A DNA stretch of 64,000 bases from Branchiostoma floridae (lineage: Eukaryota; Chordata; Leptocardii; Amphioxiformes; Branchiostomatidae), in contig NC_049980.1 in the NCBI RefSeq assembly GCF_000003815.2, forward strand, positions 35,026,132 through 35,090,131. Direction: 5' to 3'. Within the stretch, counting starts at the first letter, position 1, and each line of letters starts with the position of its first letter. The position numbers and the translations under genes are program-made. The notes below the pieces were generated by a model. That model did no database searches and was not told the origin of the DNA. It saw nothing but the letters and a program-made list of their open reading frames with translations. Shown piece by piece: positions 54,823-64,000 of the stretch.

Positions 54823-57770
54823 ATGCCCGAGGAAGAGCAGAGGACGAGGCCCATGATTGCGGCACGGGAGAGAGGTACATCTACTTTCTAAAAACCTAGG
54901 AGTATATTTCTACTTTAGGGCGTATTTCGTTTCCGCCCATGCCTCTCGACTAGACTTCTATCCATTCATTCTGAGTGTGGCAATCCTGGCCACTGAGACC
55001 GCTTAAGTGGCATTTTAATTGGAAAACTTGTGTCTATAGGTGTATCAAGGATAGCTGAATAATTTTTATCAGTGATTTTTGTTCATAGAATTTAATTTGG
55101 CACTGATATTTTATGGGAAGGTATGGAATTTAGAAGTGTGGAAATCAGCGCGTGTCTGCGTTTGTGGTTATTCGATCTCCTACTTCAGTAAATCCCTGCA
55201 TTCTGCTGGGCTAAATTGCTTCGTTTATACGTTGATGTGTTTTATCACTATACTGTGCTAAGTCCATCAGATCATTTCAGTATGTCGTATCTCATTTTTT
55301 TCTGGAAAATTCTGGTCCGTCGTGATTTGCGAGGTCCGACACCCTTGAGCGCACACCGTGTGGGCGCCATTGTTTACAATGGATACGGCGTTGTTTGGGA
55401 CCCACGCAACGCCACCCTGCTGCAAAATAGTTGTTTTGTAAAAAGTCTTTGAATTCGCCGATGACTACTTTTTTGTGATTTTAGAGCTAGACCCGAACAC
55501 GACATTTGCACAGAGTAAGGAAGAAATAATTAAATTCAGAGGTTTTCTTTAGCCAAGTATGTGCAATATGGTTTACAAGCGGGAGTGCAGTGAAGCGTTT
55601 AGCGAAGTACAAAGTAACTGATAGTTTAGGGATCGTCCCTGGGGTTGTTGGATTATCATGGAAGCTGGACTGCTTTTCTTTTGGCTTTAACTTTCTGGCA
55701 ATACTAGACCAGATCACTTTACAGGAAAACGTTACTACATGTAATTTTCCCTCTGCAGCAAAGTGCGGAAAAATAAAAGTTGGCGTTAATTCATTTAACG
55801 TTAGAAATGAAATCTTGTCTTCCCTAAATGCGGAAGTCTCCAGAGATACTTACTTGCTTATACTGTTCCCTTCTCCTTGTCCCTGGTGCACAGCGCAGTC
55901 ATGCCCCATTAGCAATGCCACAGCAACACGCTGAAGCCGCAGGAAAATCACAATTTACTGCTTCAGCCCTGAAAGCTGCAATCTCGGTTTGAATGAACCA
56001 ACCTCAGGGGAGAGGCTACAGATTCAAACTATTGTATGCGGAGTGGAGACAATTTAGGCTCATTGTGCACTTGCTTAAAAATTGATGTCAAACAATAATG
56101 CCCTTTCCTGTAGAAAGAGATAATTAGCAACTAGCTGTCATGGAAACAATGATAAACAATGACACTATATCCCCTGTGGTTGTCATAAGATCAGCATTTT
56201 TTTACAGAAAGTACCATTAAATCTACCTGGTGAATGTGGTATTTTCTAAGTGCAGTAGTAGTCTACTTTGTTCTACTGCTGCAGTGGTATGGACACCCTG
56301 CAGCTGCAATCAGTCTAACTCTGAAATGTTATACTACAGAAATGAGTAAGGCTTTGTGAAGGCAGCAATGAGGGAAAGTACCAATGCTTGATGACCATTA
56401 GAATTTGAAGCTTGGATATTTTTTGGCCTTTGCATCTTGTTGCTTGGCATTTCTGTGTATTGATGAAGTTGGTAGGGCAATAGAGTCACCGTAGACATAG
56501 CTGCTTATCACATTGCCTTCATATGCATCGCTCGATAACATATTAGAGTTTGTGGTCCATAAGATTTGACAATTAGCATTGGCCATGCATGTAGTTACAT
56601 TATGCTGACTTGTGTTGTTTTTAGGACCCGGCCCGGGAAGGTATGCCCTGCCGAGCAACGTGGGCTACATCAAGCATGACTTCACCAAGAGGATGAACCC
56701 CTCCTACACCCTCGCCAAGCGGCTGGAGGACACAAGTGAGTACAAGGCCATGGTCATCCTCATTTCTCTTCATCAGTTTGCCAAATAAAGACTGAGTTGC
56801 ATGCATGACCCAAATTGTTTATAATGGAAGCTTTCAATGATTAAATCCCAACAAGTATCTAAAGGTTGTCTGTCTTTCCTTCGCAGTGTTTAAGAAGGAC
56901 TGCAGCCCAGGACCCGGCTACTTCATCGAACCCAGAATCACCAAGCACGGTGTGGACGGGACGCCGTCCTACTCTGTCTCCGGTCGTATCAAGGATCCAA
57001 GTGAGTTTATTTACACGGCGCTTATCCGTATCTGGGATCAAGCACAACTAAAGTAATCTTTAATATACTGTTCGTTTTTATGGGCCACGGGCCTGATGCA
57101 AATAAAATGAATTTAAAAACAACTAGCTAGTAGTGGAAGTTTACTTTGCTATGGCTAGCATGTTTTAGCCAAGCACTCCGGGTCACCAACACCAACTCAA
57201 CAGGTTTGACCTCTCATTATGTAGTTAACTTGCTATTTCTGACAAGGTTCACACCCTGACCATGCCTTCTGCTGTCTCCCGTCCCCAGGAGTGTTCCAGC
57301 CCCCAGGCCCTGGGGCATACTCCCCGGAGAAGGTCCACCCCCAGGGGGAGCGGCACGCCCCTGTGTACTCCATGGCGGCCCGTACGCGCTACCGTAAGCG
57401 GGACGCCGTGCCCGCCCCCAACAGCTACAGCCTGCCCCAGCTGCTGGGCTCCAAGGTGCCCAACAAGTTCTCCAGTGCCAGCTACTCCATGACGGCTCGC
57501 TCCAAGACGGGCAGTTTCTCGGAGGACCTCGCCAAGGCGCCCGGGCCGGGCCGGTACAACGCCACCGACCCGAACATTGTCAACAACAAGAAGCCGGCCT
57601 ACTCCATGTTAGGGCGCAGCTTCATGCCGGGAGACTCCACCAAGAAGCCGGGACCCGGCGCGCATTACCCGGAGAGAGTTTACGTCACGAAGAAGAAGGC
57701 GCCCACATATTCGCTGGGCATCAGGCACTCAGAGTACATCACACCCCTCATTGTGGACGTGGCTGACTAA
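54823..57770 (+). CDS. ODF3: Outer dense fiber protein 3-like / CIMAP1 (SHIPPO-repeat protein)
   Basis: Four exons: 54823-54874, 56625-56735, 56887-57000, 57289-57770; GT-AG junctions, phases consistent, 252 residues (near the approximately 254 I recall for mammalian ODF3). Contains the repeated Pro-Gly-Pro-Gly-x-Tyr signature: GPGPGRYALP, CSPGPGYFIEP, PPGPGAYSPE, APGPGRYNAT, KPGPGAHYPE, alternating with YSM/YSL and GR/AR motifs (PAYSMLGRSF, PTYSLGIRHS). Such proteins bind the microtubules of cilia and sperm flagella. Start MPEEEQRTRP is the first ATG of an open exon with a good donor. Poly(A) signal AATAAA at 58218-58223. Exact orthology among ODF3 paralogues cannot be fixed by eye. Confidence 0.93.
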
Positions 57771-58343
57771 AGCAGCTCCAGACTCACACAGCCAGCTCAT
57801 GAGATTCCCACATGCTGCTACCGTTCAGTAGTGTTTTACTCTCAGCCAACGTCAAAACAGTTGTTTATTTATCTGTGAAAGTAAACACATCGAATAGCAA
57901 ACTGACTTTTACTACCTTTACTGGGATATGAACGCCAAGACATGTCTTTTCAGTGTTGTATTGTTATCATTTGATATATGTAATCATATTTCAGTATTTA
58001 CGACATAGCAAACAGGTTCCCAATACTGAATGTGGTGTTTATCCAAGGACTTAACAGTGGAACTGTGATCCAGGATGTAGTTTAGTCACAATAATTTACA
58101 ATGTGAATGCAATTTATACCTAGATCTAGTTATCTTGCTTTTTGTTGTAACAATTAACATTGTATATTTGGTTGCCATGGGTTGCACAGTTTTGAAAAGT
58201 CTATTGTCTTTTTTGTCAATAAAGGATCATGTTTTTTCACAGCTGATGTTTTTCTAATCATTGCATAGATGTACTGCAGTTATCCACAGTAGACTGAAAA
58301 AGGTTTCCCTAACACTTAGCATCAGGTTCTATAATATAAACTA

Positions 58344-58671
58344 CTCTCCAAGCAGAGGTTAGGATGCAGCTTGTTTTGGACAGATCTGGAGCCGCACCTC
58401 TGCTTGGAGAGCCATAAATGTGGGGGTAAGGGTAGTTTGGTAGTAGTTGTTACATGGGAAGCATCCAGGGTTGTCTCCAGCTTTTAAGTTTAAATCTTTC
58501 ATTGTTTGGGAGGCAATGCTGTTGATTTTTCTGGTCAAATCTTACTCTCCAAGCAGAGGTTGAGTCGTCGGAAAAATTACACGGACGCTCCTTTTACGTA
58601 AGAGGAGTGTCTGTGTAATTTTTCCGGATACTACTATATCTCTGCGACTCTTCTTCTGCTTGGAGAGTAGT
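58344..58671. mobile_element. Two short palindromic elements with CTCTCCAAGCAGAGG ends
   Basis: The first (58344-58411) has inverse ends CTCTCCAAGCAGAGGT / ACCTCTGCTTGGAGAG. The second (58542-58671) has the same ends plus an inner hairpin around GGAAAAATTACACGGACGCTC and its complement. Probably MITE copies, downstream of the ODF3-like gene. Confidence 0.7.
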
Positions 58672-59560
58672 AAATTCTGTCATTTTAAGCATACGAAAAC
58701 ACCTTTTGATCAATTTTATGTACTAAGTTCATATTTTTGGGATGGATGGGATAAAATTTTAGTCTGTCCCAACAAGCAAAATTCAGTCCGAGAACAGAGG
58801 GACGGGTTCTGGAGACAGCCCAGGATTATCCAAACTCCAAATCTCACCAGAAACAAAATTTGAAATGTAATTTATGACGGGGAAAAAAATTCACCCTCTG
58901 AAGGAATTCACACAATCAAGGGGGATAACGTGCAAGTTGAAGTTTAGTGTAATGAAGAAGTTGCATTCTTGTCTACTTCAGCTTTTTTCCCATTCTTAAT
59001 CCGCTGGGACATTCAAAGTTATTGAATGTTCCAATTGGCATGCCTCAGTGGCTGCTTCTTTGGAGTTCTCCTGAGACCCAATGAACGTATCAGGTATTCA
59101 GATATGAGCTGTTGAACGTATTAGGTATTCAGATATGAAATGTTGAACATATTAGGTATTCAGATATGAACTGTTGGACAGATTAGGTCTTCAGAGTATG
59201 AGCTGACAAAAATAAGCGGCCACAGCAGACCTGTGCCGTTTCAACAAAGGCACATTAAAAAAACACTGCGGGCAGGCTACTCACTTCCCAGCATATATAC
59301 CTTTCCCCACATAATAACCTTCCTGGTTGAAAATCGTGAATCGCCCTCCAGTCACTCCCCAACAACTTATGGCAATTACAGAGAGGCCAGTGAAGGAGTC
59401 TCACTATAACTGTGGATACCAGCTGGATCTGTAAAGCCTGCCATTATAACTGTGGATACCAGTGGGATCTGTAAAGCCTGCCGTGGATCTAATTTTGAGT
59501 TTAATAGTGTTGTCTTCAGGAGATATCACTAGTCAACCAGCAGTCGTTTTATTATCCGAA
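58672..59560. other. Intergenic stretch between ODF3-like and CKS1
   Basis: No coding exon seen. Contains four imperfect 31-bp repeats (TTAGGTATTCAGATATGA) at 59085-59205 and a two-copy repeat (TAACTGTGGATACCAG) at 59400-59480. Confidence 0.6.
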
Positions 59561-59561
59561 C

Positions 59562-59567
59562 TTTATT
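59562..59567 (-). terminator. Probable CKS1 poly(A) signal
   Basis: Minus-strand AATAAA about 625 bp beyond the CKS1 stop codon, facing the ODF3-like poly(A) site. Confidence 0.5.
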
Positions 59568-60191
59568 CAACAATATACTCTAATACATACAATAGAAAAG
59601 AGCTACTATAACTAAGGGAAGTTAATGCAAGAGGTCCTACTGGTAACTGACTAAGGCTGAAACTATGTAGGTTCTTACATCACTATAATTGTCTTCCCGT
59701 ATCCTTACAACATTTTGCATTACTATTGTACTTTCAGCACCTAGTCCATACAGACATGTACTTCTACAGATATTAAATGGGAACTCTTAAAAAGACGGAA
59801 GAGAGTGTTTAGTTGACATTCCATGACTTTGTTGTTATCTATTGATACTGCAACATTGCTGTTATGATAGTAGTGATTGTAATATTTACATGTTGCAAAC
59901 TTGCAGTGTTATCAATACAGTGATGAAAGTCCTTAGCATAGAACAGGGAGACAGGATATAGAGAAGATACGATTATTAAGTTAAGAAAATGTAGGGCACA
60001 GACAAAATAGCACTTGTGTGGTGACAACCTTTGGAGACAACATCTGTTCAACTCTAGTTTGTACTGTTTGGTGGTTGCTGATCAGCTGCCATGATGTCAT
60101 GATGATGTCATGATGATGTCATGAGTTGTCCTGCCGCGGCACCTGAGTGTGTGGTCTGTACATGGTTCCAAGCAGACGCGCGGTGCGGTCA

Positions 60192-63100
60192 CTAGTGACA
60201 CTGCTGCTCTGGCGGAGTGGTGATGGGCCGCCGGAACAGGAGGATGTGTGGTTCTGTGTGGAAATAAAAACAAACAAAATCTCACTGGTAGTACTATTTC
60301 ACTACATTGGAGTCTCATACAGGTCAGCACACAAAGATGTATTTCCTTTCAAACTAACCTGAGTCAGGGCTCAAAATACTGGGTGTTTGTACACCCAGGT
60401 GCACCCTAAATTAGAGCTGTGCACCCAATTCTTTTTTTGTTATTTTTCCATACGCTTCCTGTCAATACGACTGGCCTTCGTTGCCATTCGAACGATCGGC
60501 ACTTGAATATTTGCAGAGATTTTATGCGAGCTTTCTGATTGGCTGAATTATGGATGGTTCAAGCACTCGTTCGAACAGGCGTTCCATTATCATCAATGGC
60601 CCATCTTCTTCGAGACTATTGGAACGATCTGATAAATCAAAATCTTGCCACACTTGGTTGGCAAGAACGCTATTCGAACATCCTTTCCGTTGAGAAAAGC
60701 CTCTAAGGTCTTTGCTCGTTTTAGTGAAGAAATTCCGGGTGATTTGCTGGGTAGTTCAGGCATTATGAACGTCTGACGCGGTGGCCATGTTGATGATAAT
60801 GGAACGGCTGTTCGAACGAGCGCTTGAACCATCCATAATTCAGCCAATCAGAAAGCTCGCATAAAATCTCTGCAAATATTCAAATGCCGATCGTTCGAAT
60901 GGTAACGAAGGCCAGTTGTATTGGCAGGAAGCGTATGGAAAAAAAAGAATTGGGTGCACATTTCTAATTTAGGGTGCACCTGGAAGGTTTGAGCATAATG
61001 GCAAATGTGCGGCTATATTACCTGGCTCATGCTTCATGTAGTGGCACCAGCCCTGGCTATATTACCTGGCTCATGCTTCATGTAGTGGCACCAGCCCTGG
61101 CTATATTACCTGGCTCATGCTTCATGTAGTGGCACCAGCCCTGGCTATATTACCTGGCTCATGCTTCATGTAGTGGCACCAGCCCTGGCTATATTACCTG
61201 GCTCATGCTTCATGTAGTGGCACCAGCCCTGGCTTACCTGGCTCATGCTTCATGTAGTGGCACCAGCCCTGGCTATATTACCTGGCTCATGCTTCATGTA
61301 GTGGCACCAGCCCTGGCTTACCTGGCTCATGCTTCATGTAGTGGCACCAGCCCTGGCTATATTACCTGGCTCATGCTTCATGTAGTGGCACCAGCCCTGG
61401 CTTACCTGGCTCATGATTCATGTAGTGGCACCAGCCCTGGCTATATTACCTGGCTCATGCTTCATGTAGTGGCACCAGCCCTGGCTCTGCTGCACTCCGA
61501 TGCCTCTCCACTCCGTCTCTGACATCAGGTGGCTCTTGGGGACCAGTTTGGCAAGTTCCTTCGGCAACATCACATGTCTGGAAAAGCAAATTGTGTATTC
61601 TCATTAGTCAAATACTGAGGAAATTCAAATTTGTAAACTTATTTGGTGCTCTCACCACACCATGCAAAACTTTTCAAGATTTTATTTGGATGCTGCATAT
61701 CATGACCATGCGTCCATGGCTCGAGTAGCCTGGATACCAGACCCCTGCCCCCGCCGTGTGGGGGTCTGGTCAGACCAGGTAGAATCAGATAGGCCTTTCT
61801 CTCAGTTTGCCCAAATAGTGGCCAAATTTCCCACCAATACAATAGAACAGAACCAGGATCAGCAGGAGGCAATCCACATCCCTGCCATGATTGGTTAAAT
61901 AAAGACCACCTGCTGTATTTTTGAATTTACAACAGTGACCACTAACAGATGTAACTCAGGCCCCCGTTACGCTTTTCGCGACAGCGACGAAATTTGCACG
62001 CTGTCATATTGAACAAACTTTCAATTTATGCTTGCGTACCGCTCTTGCCAGTCCGACTCCGAATAATGTATAGCTGGCCGGCCGCATAACCGTGTTCGGC
62101 CACTAGCTACAGCCTCAAGTCAAGCATAGTCAAATAGAACATTTTCACATAGACCAAGTAGATAAGTATACGTTACGTAGTTTCCTATCACTTTTGTAGC
62201 AGCCAATATGTATCAATTTCAGCAAGGATACTTGAAGGCGCACCCAGTACGCAACATGGCTGACTTTCTCTGTCGTCCGTCACCAAACAGCGAAGGGAAC
62301 TTTGACATTAGAGCCACAAGGTTTTTTTCAGCATGCTTTTAACTAATATTTGCAAATAGAAGTAAGATGTACACATATAGAATCAGAATAAAAATTGCCG
62401 GTAATAAGTTGACTGCTGGTCGCCTTATATGGGGTAAGTTGACGTGTAACCTTCCACGTCAACTTACTTAAAGTTGACGTGTAAATCATTTGGCTAGACC
62501 CTCACACGACAGATATTTTTTTGAGATTGGGTTGGGGTCTGTTATCCAGGCTATGGCCTTAAGAGTTCGGATATGCCCCAATCCTAGCATGGAACTGGTG
62601 AAACAACAAGGGAGTAGAAACAGAAAGAAACAACATGCCGACACCCGGGAAACAATATGTACAAATATCCTGACTCCCGGGATTTGAACCTGCGCCAATC
62701 CCGGGCCGCCAGCTCACAAATCCGGACGCTAAACCGTTCGGCCAAAAGGCTTCTTTTTCTTTTGGCATCTTTAGTTTAGCAGTCACTGTTACCAAGGAGG
62801 TTTAAAAAAATTAAAGCCTCCTTGCTGTTACACTGCCGCCTGCAAAATCATGTTGCACTGAAGACTTGGTGCAGCTGTGTACTTAGTAGAAGGATACTAC
62901 ATCTGATCATAAAGTTATTTTGAAAGGACTGAGCATAATTTACTGATAATTCAAGATTTGCAAATAATGGATCTATCTAAACTTCTTTAGGGTATATGAT
63001 GACTACATCTTTTTCCCGAAACTAGGACTGACCACAGGGATGTCTAGCGAAAAAATATTTTCTTCTTCTGACCAACTCCTTGTTCTGACTGGGGTGGGGT

Positions 63101-63401
63101 CACGTGGACACCATGGAAAAACAACAGCAATTTACAAACTTGTAACAAAATTGCAATGATAATTTGAGTAGAAAGATTGACACATGTACACTATGTTTTT
63201 GTAGTATCATATGAAAATATTTAGATATATAAGCTGGACGGAAAATGAAAAACAGACGCCTGAGACGAACGACTTTCCATGACAAAAATGGCCGCAAGCA
63301 CAAAGAGAAATCGTACTAGTATTTTACGACAGAAAAACCTACCTGTATTCGAATTTATCATCGTAATACTTGTCCGAGTAATAGATATGTTTGTGAGCCA
63401 T
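60192..63401 (-). CDS. CKS1: Cyclin-dependent kinases regulatory subunit 1 (CKS1), 3 exons
   Basis: Small adaptor that binds CDK1/CDK2 and, with SKP2, targets phosphorylated substrates. Exons, high to low: 63401-63343 ([19 protein letters not shown]), 61577-61450 ([20 protein letters not shown]...[16 protein letters not shown]), 60253-60192 ([23 protein letters not shown]). 249 bp, 82 residues, the usual family length. Key CKS features are present: phosphate-binding R/W residues, the HxPEPH hinge ([14 protein letters not shown]) and MSETEWR. Poly(A) signal near 59562. The exon-2 donor is embedded in a minisatellite. I cannot separate CKS1 from CKS2 by eye; invertebrates usually have one gene. 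Confidence 0.96.
60395..60983. mobile_element. Foldback element in CKS1 intron 2
   Basis: Arms of about 205 bp (60395-60601 and 60782-60983) are inverse copies at an estimated 95% identity, starting CCAGGTGCACCCTAAATTAG. A 180-bp spacer lies between. No protein is encoded and no clean target duplication is seen. As RNA it would form a very long hairpin in the CKS1 pre-mRNA. Confidence 0.85.
61005..61449. repeat. Minisatellite containing the CKS1 exon-2 donor
   Basis: About ten units of 44 bp (40 bp where ATAT is lost) with core TTACCTGGCTCATGCTTCAT plus GTAGTGGCACCAGCCCTGGC. On the minus strand each holds the codons CHYMKHEP, then G and GTAATA or GTAAGC: exon-2 end plus donor. Only the copy at 61450 joins the complete exon. 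Confidence 0.95.
62515..62752 (-). mobile_element. tRNA-derived SINE
   Basis: On the minus strand there is an A-box-like TGGCCGAACGG (62734-62744), a B-box GGTTCAAATCC (62680-62690), then a body and an A-rich end (TCAAAAAAATA near 62515). The tRNA part lacks a convincing acceptor stem and a tail follows, so this is a SINE rather than a tRNA gene. Part of the body (TAGCCTGGATAACAGACC) recurs as TAGCCTGGATACCAGACC near 61727. Confidence 0.6.
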
Positions 63402-63514
63402 GTTTGGTCGTCTTTGCAGGGAATTACAGCCTGTTTTCCGTGCCTTTTCCGCTCTCAGACGCACAACAGTGGTACAGCTGTGGAAACGTCGGGATTCTTT
63501 CTACGCAGCTGGAA

Positions 63515-63560
63515 TTTGAATTCCCCGGCTTCTGCTGATTGGTGAGATTCCATCACGTGA
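63515..63560 (-). promoter_or_regulatory. Candidate CKS1 promoter elements
   Basis: Upstream of the CKS1 ATG there is an inverted ATTGG (CCAAT on the minus strand) at 63538-63542, a TTTGAA (CHR-like) at 63515-63520 and a CACGTG E-box at 63554-63559. CCAAT plus CHR is typical of G2/M-regulated genes; function here is inference. Confidence 0.35.
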
Positions 63561-63838
63561 CTACCATAATTAAATGCCGACTTCTAAAAGCTTGTAAAAT
63601 CACGATAATTAGATGTTTTCTAAAACTCAAGATATAAATTTGAGCAAAGTGTGACATAAAACAGATATGAAATATTTTAGCTTAAAAAAAACTGTGTTTT
63701 CCCTTCAGTTTTTATTTGATCACGTGATTAGAGGTCAAAGTATCAAGCTGATGCTCGGATGTCTGTATGTTGACTAATTTTATTTCCTGTAAAAGTGCAA
63801 GTTTTCTTGCAGCATTGTACAGTTTGTTACTCGATTGT

Positions 63839-63896
63839 AGGAAGATCCCAGGTTCAGACAACGAGGCTGAGGATAAAAGGGCAAGAAGGCAGCCAA
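63839..63896 (+). CDS. Possible exon of an unidentified plus-strand gene at the window edge
   Basis: Acceptor-like TCGATTGTAG, then an open frame KIPGSDNEAEDKRARRQPR, then GTGAGT at 63897. The charged peptide is not recognisable. If real, the gene continues beyond the window and is divergent from CKS1. A first exon start is not visible, so this is weak. Confidence 0.3.
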
Positions 63897-64000
63897 GGTG
63901 AGTTGATATTTTACTTATTTTTATGGAGTTTCCCGCGTTGTTTAAAGAAGTTTGTGCGCGAAGTTCACTCTTGCTGTGAACTTTCGCCAGGTTCGATTCT

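Noticed and set aside
57262-57492. 76-codon plus-strand frame
   Set aside because: Out-of-frame shadow of the last ODF3-like exon.
62670-62750. Genuine tRNA gene
   Set aside because: A and B boxes are present but the acceptor stem is not convincing and a SINE-like body follows.

Overview
This window looks like nuclear genomic DNA from a cephalochordate (amphioxus, Branchiostoma or a close relative). Three things suggest this: intron-rich genes of chordate type, an extreme load of minisatellites in the introns, and several arrays that copy exon-intron junctions. The species call is inference. There are three assembly gaps (2984-3144, 34695-34794, 52943-53215).

Layout. At 284-333 (+) lies a possible last exon of an unidentified gene, tail to tail with CSK. 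CSK, the C-terminal Src kinase, runs on the minus strand from 11764 to 3173 in 12 coding exons, with a probable non-coding first exon near 17.57-17.9 kb. COPS2 (COP9 signalosome subunit 2) is also on the minus strand. Its 15 coding exons run from 54201 to 20435, and the 443-residue product has the length I remember for the human protein. A cilium/sperm-tail SHIPPO-repeat gene (ODF3/CIMAP1-like, + strand, 54823-57770) starts about 620 bp from COPS2 and shares its promoter region. CKS1 (cyclin-dependent kinase subunit, minus, 63401-60192) is tail to tail with it. A possible plus-strand exon begins at the right edge.

The most unusual content is inside COPS2 intron 1 (31.5-54.1 kb). A giant plus-strand gene (41040-52613, five exons joined in phase 0, 2875 codons) encodes an SGNH-hydrolase-like domain, a Pro/Ser/Thr/Asp repeat, a ubiquitin-like domain ending in Gly-Gly, a USP-like cysteine protease, a freshly duplicated 161-residue module, an integrase-like D,D,E region, SAP motifs and a Tudor-like C-terminus. 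It reads as the polyprotein of a large DNA transposon, or a gene derived from one. A second multi-exon gene lies on the opposite strand (36638-33661). Both are bracketed by 44-bp inverted repeats (32467 and 53978) and related C-rich minisatellites.

A second theme is repeated evolution of minisatellites that contain a real splice site plus adjacent coding sequence. It occurs at several exons of CSK and COPS2 and at one of CKS1. Several short DNA transposons are also resolved with target-site duplications: hAT-like (8 bp), pogo/Tc1-like (TA) and Harbinger-like (TTA).
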